This document shows positions 11,596 through 25,010 of a DNA stretch of 64,000 nucleotides, piece after piece. The DNA is taken from positions 470,279,650 through 470,343,649 of the forward strand of contig CM042684.1 in NCBI GenBank assembly GCA_023614405.1. The letters are read 5' to 3'. Under the pieces are notes generated by a model. It was given only the letters and a program-made list of their open reading frames with translations. It did not search any database and was not told the origin of the DNA. Position 1 is the stretch's first letter. Every line of letters starts with the position of its first letter. A program made the translations under genes and the position numbers. This DNA comes from Avena insularis. Lineage: Eukaryota; Streptophyta; Magnoliopsida; Poales; Poaceae.

Positions 11596-14346
11596 AGGCG
11601 TTAAAGAAAAGTACTTATTGGGAGATAACCCAAAAGTTTTAGATTAGTCTTGGAAGTTATTACCACTGTAATAACCGCTCCTTATCCTTTTTATTTGATT
11701 TTTGTGCCAAGAGTAACCTCTAATGAGAGACAAGTAATGATTGGGAAAGTTGCTGTCCCGGAACAGATTTCTTTGCTTCACCGTAAAAAATCGTGTAAAA
11801 TCTCTGTACGTCCTTTTGAGGCGTGAATTTTTGTTCTCCTGCCCCAGGTTGTTATCTAACTTTTGTTAGCTTAATACTTTTTTATTTGAGCAACAGAAGG
11901 TCTTCAAAAAATTCGTCTTTACCTACTGGTCTGTTTTGACAGATTTCTGCCATTTTCTGCATTTGCTTCTTGTTGGTTCCTTTTTGAGTTCTTTTGGGGA
12001 ATTGAGCTTTTTGAGGGAAGTGCTACAGTAGCTTGTGTTTTAATGGAAGTTTTATTGGTGTTATAACTGAACCTAAAGACTTATTATCTTGAGTGCACTA
12101 ATGTTGCTAATAAAGATTGTGTGAAGTTTTGTATGAAGGAAAAATTTCAGGTGTATGGAAGGAATGAGTAATGAGATGAAGGATGGACTAAAGCTCAAGC
12201 TTGGGGATGCCACGCGTGTCACCCCAAGAAATATCCAAGAAGTACAAGCGTCAAATCTTGGGGATGCCCAAGGCATCCCCTTCTTCATCAATAAAAATCC
12301 CAAGTTTCTTCCAAATGCTTCATTTTTATTGTTTCGTGCACAGTTGTGTTGTTCTTGGAGCGTCTTCTTTTTCGTTTTCGTTTTGGTTTTTCGTTTGCTT
12401 TGTTTTCTTAGTTTGCTGAATAAATTGGTTGGACCCCCTCTTTCATGCATTGGTTTTCAAATAGTTTGGTTTGGGTTGGAAAAGAGTAGGAAAGATCATG
12501 CTTAATTGGTAAAGAGAGTATGTTTTTGACTGTGGCCTATGCTTTTTCATGCCATGCTCGATATTGTTTTGGCTTTATGCTTAGTATTCTTTGTTGTAGC
12601 ATGACTTGTTATAAACAATTGAGATTGTTTAATGTGCCTTGGATGAATCATGCATTGTTTTAGCATATTAAAAGCATAGTATTGTGGTATTCTCCTTTGA
12701 TGCTTTATTTGGGTTGACTTGGCACATACTCACACCATGCTATAACTATCCCAAGTCACCATAGCCTTTATGATCCTTTAGTTTTCAACTTGTAGTACCA
12801 CTTTATGCTTTGATCAATGATGGTTTGTCGCTCTGCATGATTATGGCCATTATTGCTCTCTTAGTTTGTCGCTCCCAGTCTTTTGATAGCCTCCGTAACC
12901 AATTATGAGTTCCACTCATGCATCCAACTCCCTAAACCAAGTTATTCCAAAGAGTCCACCATACCTACCTACTAGCATATGCTATTCCAAGTATATTCAT
13001 GTTTTTGTTTACCTTCCAAATTAAACTTGTTATGAGAAAACTAGTGATTAAAGCTCTCACGAACTTGATGGCACACTTTACTTTTCTTGCCCTTAATAAA
13101 CTTGAACCATTGTGTCGTCTGTGTTGTATATGCTTGCACTTATTTGTTGGGGATTAGCAGAACCATGCTATCATGGGGAACGCTTTCAACATTGCACTGG
13201 TACTTTGTACCTAGTTGCTATCATGCTCTTTTGTCTATGGATGTCGTCGGTGTGAAATGAAAGGGGAGCTTGTAAGTCCATGGAGTTATGTATATGTGTT
13301 AGAGAAATGCCTGGGCCGCTGGTCTAATCCATGCTGACATGGTGGAAACCTGCAGCGTAACCATAATGAGTTGTCTATGAAGCATTCTTCTTATAAAAAA
13401 GAGTCCTATATTGAGAAAAAAGAGAAAAAAAGAGATATTTGAAAAGAGGAAAGAGAGAAAAAGCCACCATATTCCCATGGTAAATAAGAAGATTGCTGAG
13501 ATGCTCGTTGTCTGCTTGCTTTGTCATTATGATATGGGGATTCTTCCGTATCATCGGGCAAGGGGTACCCCGTTGGCGGTTCTCTATGATACACATGTAC
13601 TTACAATGACAAGAACTTACCGGTGACTAAACTTGAGTAGCATGAGGAGTGGCCCTCGTATTCAAGGGACATAAGATTCCTGACTTATACTTCGTCAAGC
13701 ATGTACACCATAGTTTGTTCACTTTAACATTAATCACTTCAAGATGCTTATGATAGGGGCAATGAGAGATGAAAGCTATTAAGTGCCATAATTTTTGGAA
13801 GCTCTTTATGAGACTTGAATCCCTACTTCCTTCTATGAAGGCCTTTCTTCCACTTTTATATTGAGTCTCCACCTTCTATCTTTATGCACCTACTTTGAGA
13901 GCATAGTGGCCATTCTTAGTTCTATGTGCATTGTCCCAAGACTTGTTGATTGATGCATAGCTTTGATATTGCTTGTTTTAAACTATTTGTATCTAGTCAC
14001 TCTTATGAACTTTGAAGGTGTCCTATGCATTTATGTTTGCTACTCTATGAGGGACAAGCTGAATGCCACTATGCTATGTTTTCTTTATGTGAAACAAACA
14101 AACGTCTTGCAAACAATTGTTATTCATTAAACTTTTGTTTGTGCCTTTTCATGTTGCAACATAGTTTCTTTGTCTTATTGCTAGAACTTTGTCTTTCATG
14201 TTATGATTCAAGTACTAAGATCCCAGCTATGAATGTTTTACAAATACTTTGATCAAGTTTATGATGGTGCATGTCACCTAAAAAATCATTCTTTCTTTTT
14301 ATCACTTACCTACTCGAGGACGAGCAGGAGTTAAGCTTGGGGATGT
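11596..14346 (+). other. Long 3' non-coding region of Gypsy family 1
   Basis: About 2.75 kb without a supported gene. It begins at a conserved junction containing AAAGGCGTTAA and is closely similar along its length to 43608-46401 in family 2 and to 59456-62190 (reverse) in the third copy. Landmarks are an internal copy of the polypurine tract (12197-12209), a hairpin-forming GGGGATGCC...GGCATCCCC (12259-12280) and a purine-only-like run at 13412-13463. The many short frames are not conserved between copies. Confidence 0.7.
14333..14345 (+). other. Polypurine tract of Gypsy family 1
   Basis: AAGCTTGGGGATG lies just before the 3' LTR and is identical at 46388-46400 in family 2. It is the plus-strand primer site for reverse transcription. 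Confidence 0.75.
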
Positions 14347-15745
14347 TGATACATTGCAAATGTATCTATAATTTTTGATGTTCCATGCTTGGTTTTATCT
14401 ACTTTCTTGTGTTTTGTCCACACTTTGGAGTACTTTTCATATGATTTTTGGACTAACCTATTAACAAGTGCCACAGTGCCAGTTGCCTGTTTTCTGTTGT
14501 TTTTGGTTCTAGGAAAGTCAAAAAATCAATATTATCGGAATTGGACCGAACAAAAGCCAAAGTCGATATTTTACCGGAAGACTCACGGAGCCAGAAGACG
14601 AGACGGAGAGGGGCCACACCACCTGGTGGCGCGCGCCAGGCCAGGCCACGCCAGGGGGTGGTGTGGGCCTCTCTGGCACCCCCTCGGTCTCCCCTCTCGC
14701 CTATAAGAGCCTCTCGATGCATAAACCCTAAATCGTCAAGCCTCTAGCCACGAAAAGTTCCGCAACGCCGCCGCCACCGAAGGGGAGATTCGAGGGACAG
14801 AAAGTCTCTGTTCCGGCACCCTGCCGGGACGAGGAAGTGCCCCCGAAGCCATCTCCAACGATCTCCACCACCATCTCCATCACCATTGCTGATTCCCATG
14901 ATGAGGAGGGAGTAGATCTCTCTCGAGGCTAAGGGTTCTATCGGTAGCTATGTGTTCATCTCTCTCTATGCATGATCATATTGTGATCATGAGCTTTGTA
15001 ATCTAGTAGATCTACCTTGCTACTCAAGTGCTTTAATAGATCTCTACTCTCCCCATGTGTGTGAAAGTGACAGCGTGCACACCATGGTGGCACTTAGGCT
15101 AGAGATTACAAATACTTGTTATGAGTTATATTTAGAGTTGGATGTCTTTATGAAATTGTGGTGTTTGTTTGAACCATCTAGTGCTCAAGGTGACAGTGTG
15201 GGGTTTTCTAGATGGGAAAGATGAACTTTGAGGTGTGCTGTTATAGCCCTACCATGGATTAGAGTGTCCAACCGGAGAGTAGTTAAGAGTAGTATCATGA
15301 AGAGAAGATATTTATATGAGAGTGTTCACTAGTGAAAGTATGATCCTTAGGCCTTGTTTCTAAGCATTGAAACACCGTTTGCAACTAGATCTGTTACATA
15401 TTTGCTTGCTTCCATCTTTATTTCAGTTTGCCTTTAGTCTCTTCCACGCCATCAAGCTATTTTCTGGCACCATTGTCTTATATTCACACCACTTGTATTT
15501 CACTATCTCTTCGCCGAACTAGTGCACCTATACACCTGACAAGTGTATTGAGTGTGTTGGGGACACAAGAGACTTCTTGTATCTTGATTCCAGGGTTGCT
15601 TGAGAGGGGATACCCTTGACCACTTCCTCCCTGAGTTCGATAAACCTTGGGTGATCCACTTAAGGGAAAACTTGTTGCTGTTCTACAAACCTCTGCACTT
15701 GGAGGCCCAACAACTGTCTACAAGAATAGAAGTGCGTAGACATCA
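14347..15745 (+). repeat. 3' LTR of Gypsy family 1 (1399 bp)
   Basis: Starts TGATACATTGC and ends GACATCA, followed by the AAGAG duplication. It is very similar to the 5' LTR, with scattered substitutions and small indels. Confidence 0.9.
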
Positions 15746-15750
15746 AAGAG

Positions 15751-17700
15751 GTGAATACATAGGAGTTCAGGAGGACGGTAGTGCCGAGGGGGCGGGCAAT
15801 ACAACCACGAGGTGTACGGCGGCAACGGTCAGGTCGTCTTGATGGAGATTGTGTTTCTGGTTGTAGGGTAAGGACCGAATCCATGCCAGACCCATATCCC
15901 CGATTTGATGCGCCTCTTTTGCAAATTTTATTTGTTTCTTCTCAAACTGGAGGGCAATAAGGCAGGGGAGGAAGAAACTCCATTGGTACTATTTATTCCT
16001 CTTGAACAATGATTGCAAGGTAAATCATCATAGTTTTTTTCTTATTTACAAGAAGTTTGCAGGAGTCTCAACACTCGTGAACGAACTACGCAAGGGATGT
16101 TGCCTTAGAGTGTACTGCCCTTCTTGATCCAGGCCTTCCTATGAGTGGATGTTTTTTGGTGGCTGCCCGGGAAGTTGTCCTCCTTCTGCATCGCTTACTT
16201 CGCCTCCGAGTCGGTGCTATGGTCAGTGATGTGCGGTTGTCTGTTGCGTGAGTCGTATCTCTCTAGGTGGTGTGCATGCATGCTGATCCGTTCAAGCTGC
16301 GTTCCAGACATATTTTACTTTTGCACACATGAAGGGTGATTTTGCACACTGCTTATCAGAGTAGGCATTCTTGCTTTGTCCATTTGATAACTAGATGGAA
16401 TTTCTTTCATTGTTAACGCTTCATACCTGAACTAAATTTTTCCATAGGAGATGTGCATTCGGTTGCTTTATTTCTTTAGCCTGCGTTAAGGCAACTACCT
16501 ATCATCTAGAATGCACTGATACAATATTCTGATTTCTTTGTATACAGCTGAAGAAAATATGCAAGTATGGTTGATTAGCCTTTGTTGCTTCCTATACTCT
16601 ATTCTACTCTGGGTGAAATTTATCGTCTAAAATACTGGTGCGGGTGATAGCTGGATCAAAGGAAGGAGCGATTGGCTGCCCTTTACTAGTTAGAGGGAGC
16701 AATCCATCGTCCGTGTCACATGAGGGCCTAATAAGTTTTGGATTTCAAGATTGTGACCACCGTAAAACCACATGCTATAATGGGCACTGGCTTGGTCAAG
16801 TAGGTTAGTCAACCTAAGGTGTCGATGTGGTCGTACCGCATATGAGGTGTCTGCCTTCGGGGGAACCTTCGGCAGAGATGGGGGACCGGTTTGAGGACAT
16901 ATTCTCGGTTCTATGCGCCATACCCAGTGGGCACTTTACATATTTGGGGGATCGAGCTTAAAGACCTCGTCATAATCCCTCTGCCGGCACACCAACAGCT
17001 GTGTACTAAACCAGCAACCACTGGTGGGCAACAAGATGGGATTATGTCGTGTGGGAAAAGTGTACAACCTCTGCAGAGTGTAAACCTATTCGAATAATCG
17101 TGTCCATGATCATGGATGACACATGAATATTTCTTGACATACGGGAACCTATCTTGCTACTTACCTCTTTGCCTTCATCCTTATTCTAAAATCTTATGGA
17201 TATGTGAGTTGTGTAGGATAATCATCGATGAGAAATATTACATTGAATACAAAAAACTGATTTCATCCAAAACCGCTTTGATCAAATCTATTATTGTATT
17301 TCAACTAAAATTGGATTTTCTGCAAAAGAACCATACAACCTTCCTTTGAAGCCTCCTGTAGATATTATAGGTCTCCCATGAGGGGCTGTATTGAGTACAT
17401 TATGTACTCATGGCAATAATTTTATTGATACTTTAGAGCACTATGGAGAAGGGGATTGCTACGACTACTATGACGACACTGATGGGTGTGGCCTCGTGGA
17501 CTAAATCGACTGCCTGTGGCTGAGATGGGGTCACTACGCATTTTATATTTCCGTTGTGCTTTATGCATGTAATAAATGTCACTAGATATTTCACTATGTG
17601 TCTATTCAAACTTTGTAATAATTAAACTTTAAACGTCTGCAATGATATACATTTCACTGTGTCATCAACTTTGATCTTGGGATTGCTGAATAAACACAGG
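15751..17700. other. Unclassified insert, right part
   Basis: This is the continuation of the sequence at 8561-9253. Frames are short (the longest is 77 codons at 17116-17349) and none shows a domain. A stretch at about 16640-17100 has the texture of LTR or non-coding retroelement DNA. I see no terminal repeats, and the element type is undetermined. Confidence 0.35.
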
Positions 17701-18443
17701 GGGTCTGGAAGTTAAGTTCCGGTCCTCACACAACGATGCTTGGGTTAGATAAAAGTGAGAGTTCTGCATATCTTCTTGAAAGAATTATTGAAAGATTGAA
17801 AGGTCAGAAGGAGAAGTTCTTATCTCTTGGGGAAAAGGAGATACTATTAAAAACAATTATACAATCTATTCATGTCTTTGCTATGGGAGTGTTCAAATTA
17901 CCGAAAGGTCTTTGTAAAGAGATGAATGATGTAATGTCAACTTTTTGGTGGGGTGATACGGATGAGCAGAAAAAATTCACTAGATGTCCAGGTGGAGAAT
18001 GTGTATTCCTAATAAATTAGGAGGTATGGGGTTCCGTGATCTTCACACATTTAATCTAGCTATGTTATCCAAGCAAGTCTGGCGCCTTATTACAAACCCC
18101 AATTATTTATGTGCTCAAGTATTAAGGGCAAAGTACGACCTGGATGGCAATATTTGGAAGGTTGGTCTAAAGAAGGGATCATCATATACATGACAGAGTA
18201 TTGTTGCAGGCTTGCAAACTTTTAGAAGAGGACATATACTGAGAGTTGGCTTGGGTGCATCTATTAACATATGGGAATACCACTAGATCCCAAATAGCTT
18301 CACAAGAAAAGTGTTGTCTAGAAAAGGTCAAAGTCTACTTCGTACTATCGATGAGCTGATTAACCCGGCGCCGGGTCCTTGGGATGAAGAGCTTATAAGG
18401 GATAATCTATTGCCGATAGATGTTGAGCGTATTCTGAAGATTC
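17701..18443 (+). pseudogene. LINE ORF2, post-RT segment
   Basis: The translation gives LGLDKSESSAYLLERIIERL, KEKFLSLGEKEILLKTIIQS and STFWWGDTDEQKK, then MGFRDLHTFNLAMLSKQ. This is the conserved region that follows the RT palm and thumb in plant L1 ORF2. A frameshift at about 17985 and stops at 18192 and 18285 break it. It resumes the LINE left at about 8560 after a gap of about 1.2 kb of expected RT coding sequence. It is cut at 18443 by the Copia element and continues in frame sense at 26663. Confidence 0.8.
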
Positions 18444-20120
18444 TGAAGGGAATATGCCCGAGAGGCAATATAAAGTGGTTATTATCTTATTCCATGTTTA
18501 TGATAAATGTTTATTTTGCATGCTATAATTGTATTGATAGGAAACGTCAATACATGTGTGTTTAATAAACAAATAAAAGGTTCCTAGTCATGCCTCTCTT
18601 ATAGACTAGCTCGTTGATTAACAAGATGATCAAGGTTTCCTGATCATGGACATTGGATGTTGTTAATAACAAGGTCACAACATTGGTGGAATGATGTGAT
18701 GAACATTCATCCAAAGTATAGCATTACGATCAAAGTCATTATGTTTATATTGCTATAACATCATACAAAGTAATCTTTATCCTTAGACCATGAGATCATG
18801 TTAATTGCTAACACTGGAAGAGTATCTTGATAACATCAAACGTCACACCGTAACATGGTGACTATAAAGGTGGGTTCAGTGCTACGAAGGTGTTATGTTG
18901 AGGCTCATGGATCAAGAGTGGGATTTGTCCATCCCGATGACGGATAGATATACTCTGGGCCCTCTCGGTGATATCACATTGAAATAGCTTGCAAGCAAGT
19001 GATGTGATCACTAGAATGTTATATCACGAACGAAAAGAGTGCATGTCGGTAACGAGATCAAACTAGGTATGGAGATACCGATGATCGAATCTCGGACATG
19101 TAATATATCACGGGACAAAGGGATTTAGTTACTAGCGTTAAAGGTTCTCACAATCACAGAAGTCATCGTTAAATGTGTAGGAGTCAGTATGGATCTCCAG
19201 GTCCCGCTTCTGATTATTGATCTGAGAGGGGTCTCGATCATGTCTGCATTATTCGCGAACCGTAGGGTGACACACTTAAGGGATACCGACACCATTTGGA
19301 GCAAATATGTTTCAGATAAAGATTTAAGAAAGCGCTGGAATTATTTCAATAGACACCGAAACTGTTTCGGGTGAAATTGCTGAAATTGGTTCTGCATGTA
19401 ATATTGAAATATTATAGGGGGTTTTATGTGAATGTTTGTTAATTAAAGTAATTAACAAAATTCTGAATAAAACTAATAAAAGAGTTTTATTAAATGAGAG
19501 AGCATTAAATTTGGAGAAATTTAATGCATTTAAAGTGGAGACTTTAAAAGAGAATGTGAAGGGGCAAATTTATGTGGAGGAGTTATCACATGAATGGAGG
19601 AGGTGAAGGACACCCCTCCATGCGCGCCATGAAGGAGGTCACCCCTCCTCCTATAAAAGGCCACCCTCCTCACTTCTCACACACACCTCCTTGTGAAGGA
19701 TCTCTCTCCCCTCTAGTATTATTTCCCATGGTCTCGGATTAGCGAGATACATGTTCCCGTGGCTTTATCTCGAAAGGAGTTCTGCCCGCTGCTTTGGCTG
19801 GAGCGAGGGACGGAGGTTGTCGGGTACCGGACGTGTGCGATCACGGATGCACCGCTGCTTTGCATCTGGACTTGGTGGTGCTGGAGCTGGATCGATGGAC
19901 GTCTTTGGAGCCGGACTGCTGGACTTCATCACGATCTTGAGATCGGCAAGTGTACGACTACATCAACCACGAGTTCCTACTCGTTAACAAAGCTCGTTGT
20001 CTTCGAGGGTAAGTTCTCGTTGGATGTATGTCCACCCGTTGCTTTGTACCTAGTAGATAGATCTTGGCGTTTAGTTCACACCGTAGGAAATTTTTTGTTT
20101 TCTATGTTGCGGACCCAACA
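18444..20120 (+). repeat. 5' LTR of the plus-strand Copia (1677 bp)
   Basis: Starts TGAAGGGAATATG and ends GGACCCAACA. TATAAAAGG lies at 19652. Between about 19590 and 19900 most differences from the 3' LTR are single-base losses inside homopolymers. A 61-codon frame (19189-19374) recurs in the 3' LTR and is only LTR sequence. Confidence 0.9.
19652..19660 (+). promoter_or_regulatory. TATA box of the Copia LTR
   Basis: TATAAAAGG is conserved at 26224-26232 in the 3' LTR and on the minus strand at about 52084-52092 and 58224-58232 in the sister element. Confidence 0.65.
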
Positions 20121-23100
20121 AAGGGTATCGAGCCTAATCTATGTGTAGGTGCTTAGCACGGTAGTACACATATGTTGATATGTGGGCGATGATGATCATG
20201 TTATTGCATCTTCTATGTATTTTGGATATTGGGGCATAGTGGGATGAAGCTACCGGACCAACCTTACATGTCATCGTACATGAGACCGGTTCCACGACCG
20301 ACATGCAACTTGTTTTGCATAAGTGGTGGCGGTGTCCTGCTCTCCTACTATAGTCAATATCTGATTTACAACGAGTTGCTAATAACTTAGTTATCCTCGT
20401 TGTGGTTCATGTTCGTAGGTAAGAACGGTTCTATCTTCGAAAGCCCTAAGCCACGTAAATCTTGCAATTGATAAATTAGAGGCGTCTAGTTTAGATCGTT
20501 GCTGGGCTAGTGTATTGATATGGTATTGTTGTAAGTAGATGTATGATAGATACTCTTACAACACACTCAACGTGTAAGTTCCATAGACCTTGGCCTTACA
20601 CACAAAGGAATGATAGAGATCATACCACGATGCAAGTGATAGAGATCAAATGCATGGACCATATCATCTCACTTTACACATTAGATGTTAGCATCTTATA
20701 CTGCTAGTTTGGCGCTTTCTGTAGCATTGTAAGATGATCCCTCTTTTAGATATCAAGATAAAAATGTGTTCTTCCTTAAGTATGCGTTGTTCTATGGATC
20801 GTGTTTCGAGACATCACGTGATGATCGGGTGTTCTCAACTCTACGCTTTCATGCAACGGGTGTAAGACAGTTTTACACACGTGAATACTAAGGTTCTTAC
20901 TTGGCGAGCCTAGCATGTACAGACATGGCCTCGGAACACGGACCGAAAGGTTAAGCATGAGTCACATAGTTGATGTGATGACCATATTGATGCTCGCCTT
21001 TGAAGCTACACTGACTCACGTGATGATCGGACTTGGTGTAGTGGATTTGGTTCATCTAATCACCAAAAGGACACGAGGGATGTCGTTTTTGAGTGGGAGT
21101 TCATTTCTAATTTGGATTAGTCGAACTCAATTTGACATAAACTAAATCGAAGTGAATTTGCATAATTTGTTGTAGTCATTGGCATCTGTTCACTACCTTA
21201 TGCTTAGTTTTTATTTGAGATAATAGAATTATAGAATTTTGGATATTCTTTACGAACTGGTATCGTATTGTTTTGAATGTCAATTTAAAGTTTATAAGTC
21301 CTATTGCAAACTTTCAGCAAACTCTGTTTACTCCATGAAGTTTAATAAGTAGTATTAAATCAAGAGTAAGAATTCCAATGTTAGTATCTAAAGTATCATG
21401 TTTGCCTCCATGATTATTGATATTCAAAAAGTTGTTTTAATATCAAGATTATATTGGAGCTGGAAATTGTTTCAGAAACCATCATGTGTGAAAGATATTG
21501 TGATATCTGAAACAATGTTTTTGGTTGCATTATGATAGAGTATAATTTAGCAAAATACATGTTCTCATATTGTATGAGAATTTGTGAAGGATGGAGATGC
21601 TAGGCATCCAAATCTACCAAAAAGGTTTTGGGAATTGATATTATACTCGTGATTCTTTCTTATAGGCTATAGTAGCTTGATCATGAAAGTTGTCATGATA
21701 AGGATGAATAGAAGATGTAAGTAAAATGTTTACTACACTAATAGATTACTAAAGAATAGATTTTTGAAAGAATGCCAAACATTTGATGATGGTGATCCAC
21801 TTCAAAGTGCAAGTCCAAAGGTATTAGTATTTGACTATATACAAGCTTTGTACCATGTGTCATGTTGATGACACCACTATTGATGTTGATAGATTCTTTT
21901 AAAAGAAAAGGAATTGCTGAAAGAGAATCTATAAAATATTTGGCAGAAAATAAAAGGTTGGAGATGTCCAACTTAGGTATATAGAAGATATACATGTTAT
22001 GGCTATATTCCTTGCTTGTTAAACAATGTGGTTCTTAGGTATTGGATACCGGTATTGGATACCGAATTGGTTGGTATGAAGTGTCATACAGGACAACGCA
22101 ATTCATGAACTACAATGGCCTAAGTAACCAGCAAGAGAATGAGTGATGATGTTCATCGAAAACAAATAAAGTGTTATTGTGTTTTTCGTTGTCATCAAAC
22201 CAAGCCTTCAAGATTTGTTTAAATAATTGTTATTTTGTTCGATTATGAGAACAATGGTTGTTCAAATAATTACCGTATTCCATAAAGGATGGATGAACTT
22301 TTACAAGTCTAGTTGGAGAAATCACATCCATAAACACTATTGCTAAAATGTCGCAAGACAAATGATTGAAAGATCACTTATGAAGTGACATCGCTGTTTA
22401 AATTATATTGGAAATAAAACATGAAGAAACTCCATGTTGATGGATTTTTGGAGTCTTTGATTTTGATCAATTTACGCATGTGAGACTTTCCTCGAGATAA
22501 TTGAAACTCCATCCATAGGCCAGAGAGGAACGGATGACTAGCTTATTGGAAATTGTGCATGCTGATGTGCATAGTCCATTATGTGTAGCCATATGATGGA
22601 TCTTTTGCTTCATATGCTTTCTTCAAGAATTTGAGTGAATATATCTGTATATTTACTTAATAAGGAAGAAGTATGAAACATTTGAAAATTGTTCAAAGAC
22701 TTTCAAGATGAAGTGGAAAATCATTGTAACAAGAAAATAAAGAGTTTATGATTCCATCATAAAGGAAGATATTTGAGTTACATGTTTAGCAAAAACACCT
22801 AAGACTTAAGGAATTGTTCCATGATTTGTGTTTCCCGATAAACCATAGGAGTATGGCATATTCGAGAGATAAAATCAAACCATGTTTGACATGGTAAGAT
22901 CAAGGGTGTCATTTATAAAACTGCCATTATGTTTTAAGGATTGAAGCTTTAGAGACTACCGCTTTTACCTTTGAAAAGAGCACCATCGTGATCCGTTGAA
23001 ATGACACCATATGAGTTATGGTTTGGGATAAAACCCGAATTGTCTTTTCTTAAATTTTGGTATGCTATGCATAAGTAAAATGTTTACAACCAAAGTCGGA

Positions 23101-25010
23101 TAAGCACGTCTTTGTAGGTTATCCCAAAGAATTTGTTGGGAATTTCTCCATAACACCGAGGACAAAAGAGTTTGTTACTTGGAACGTCAAGTTTCTTGAG
23201 AAGGAATTTTTCGTGAAAAGTTAAGTGGGAGGACAATAGAACTTTGATAAGGTTGTTGAACCTTAGCTATATGTGCTAAGCGCGCTTGGAAAGTGTCCTA
23301 TATGCCACAATGCTCATGGCTCTCGTGATTACAAAAGGTGTGATCTCGGAGATTAGAGTTCCTATAGAACCGTGTGGGTCAGTAAGAATCAAATAGTAAG
23401 ATTTGATAAGCAAGTCGTTTTTGTTTTGACAATGATGAACCGACTACATGCAAAGAAGCGATGATGGGCCCTGACTCCATAAAATGACTAGAAGCCATAG
23501 AATCCGTGATAGTATCCATACACGAGAAATCAAGTTTCTGAACTTGGAAGACCCTCCGGAAAGGCGTGAAGCCTATCGGTCGTGTTTGGATCTATAAAGA
23601 AATAAGACATGGATGTTTAAACATCTATGAAATAGTCGACATGTCAGAAAGAAGTTTACGACAATGTTCAAGGAGTTGACTATGACAAGATTTGATCTTT
23701 CATAGCAATATATAGTCTTAACGGATTAATGTAGCAACCACTACATATAATTTGGTATATGGTAGTTGAATAAACGAAACAAGGTTCTTCTAATAGAACG
23801 GTAACCTAGGACATGTACATGACATGGTCCGAAGGGTTTTGTTAATTCAAAGGGTGCTAAAAGGGCATGTAAACTTCAATAGTTGAAGTAAGCATAGCGG
23901 AGTTGGAATCTTCACCATGATGAAACTGTTAAAAGAGTTTAAATTCATCGGAGATGATGAAGATGCTTGCATTTGCAAGAAATTAAGTGGGAGCGCTGAG
24001 ACATATTTCTAATAAATTATGTAGAGGACATATTGTTGATTGGAAATGATGTATCTTGTATTGACACAAGTTAAGAATTTCATTAAAATAAGATTTCGAT
24101 GAAAGACTTGGGCAAACCTGGAATATTAGGCATCAATATCTATATGGATAGATTAAGGCGCTAATATGGTTGTGCCAGACATACATATATGAGATATTGA
24201 AAGGGTTCAATATGGAAACAACAAGAAAGGTTCTTGCTGTATGGAAAGGATTGTATCAAAATTCAAGTGTTTCAACACTTGGTGAGTAAAATCACATGAA
24301 AATTTTGATCGATTATACCATGATATGTATATATCCAGAATGTCCTATGCTCTAAATGTTATGAGCATATACCAGAATGATTCATAAGATGATCATTGGA
24401 TAATAGTAAAGATATTCTTATGAGCTTTGGAAGAACTAAGAATATATAATGTATAAGTGACAAATAGTTAAAGGTAGTTCATTGTAAAGTGTTACGTTGA
24501 TACTAGTTTTGTCACAAGATACAAATTAAATTTATCTTAATTTAGACTATGGGTAGCACAATGTAATGGAAAGGATGTTCCATGATGGATTTGGGTGAGT
24601 TCCAAAGTTGAGACATTGTGACGGATACTACAACAAAAGGCTAAGTATAGAACTGCTATAGTAGCAGCAAAGGAGGGCATTTGTGTTAAGTAGTTTGTTA
24701 TCAAACTAGGTGTGGTTCAAAGTGGGCTAATACTATGAAGATATATTGTGTGACAATAATATCAACATATTTTGAGCCGAACGAACTAAAGGTCTCACCA
24801 AAGGACCAAATCTATACAATTCCATCTCATTTGAGAATGAGTGATGCGTAGAGACGCAAAGACATGCAAATACACACGGACCTAAAACTGTCAGATCCAA
24901 AGATTATGTTAACCACTAGCAATAGCGTATATGCAACACCAGAAAGCCATAGGTGTTCAATACGCAAAGTTTTTCAAACTAGATTATTGACTCTAGTGCA
25001 AGTGGGAGAC
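20121..25010 (+). pseudogene. Decayed Copia interior (leader, gag-pol remnants)
   Basis: The first kilobase (20121-21140) matches the leader of the minus-strand Copia element (57800 down to about 56800). From about 21175 on, where gag should start, no frame exceeds 85 codons. Faint Copia order can be sensed, for example the integrase-region text near 22550 and RNase H-like EAEY codons near 24630, ending in the polypurine tract at 24992-25010. Decay is far greater than between the two LTRs. The domain placement is inference. Confidence 0.6.

Larger units (their letters stand above)
9254..15745 (+). mobile_element. Complete non-autonomous Gypsy-like LTR retrotransposon, family 1
   Basis: It has two LTRs (9254-10664 and 14347-15745) starting TGATACA and ending GACATCA, flanked by the perfect 5-bp duplication AAGAG (9249-9253 and 15746-15750). 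The interior is only about 3.7 kb. It holds a degenerate tRNA-Asp primer site, one unknown ORF of about 265 codons and about 2.75 kb of 3' non-coding sequence ending in a polypurine tract. No gag, protease, RT, RNase H or integrase motif is readable, so it must have moved with proteins supplied in trans. Termini and PBS resemble the Sabrina/WHAM-like Gypsy groups of Triticeae; the family name is not established. Confidence 0.85.

Noticed and set aside
19189..19374. 61-codon frame repeated nearly identically at 25761-25946
   Set aside because: The repetition is explained by the LTR pair, not by a gene family, and is disrupted in the sister element's LTR.
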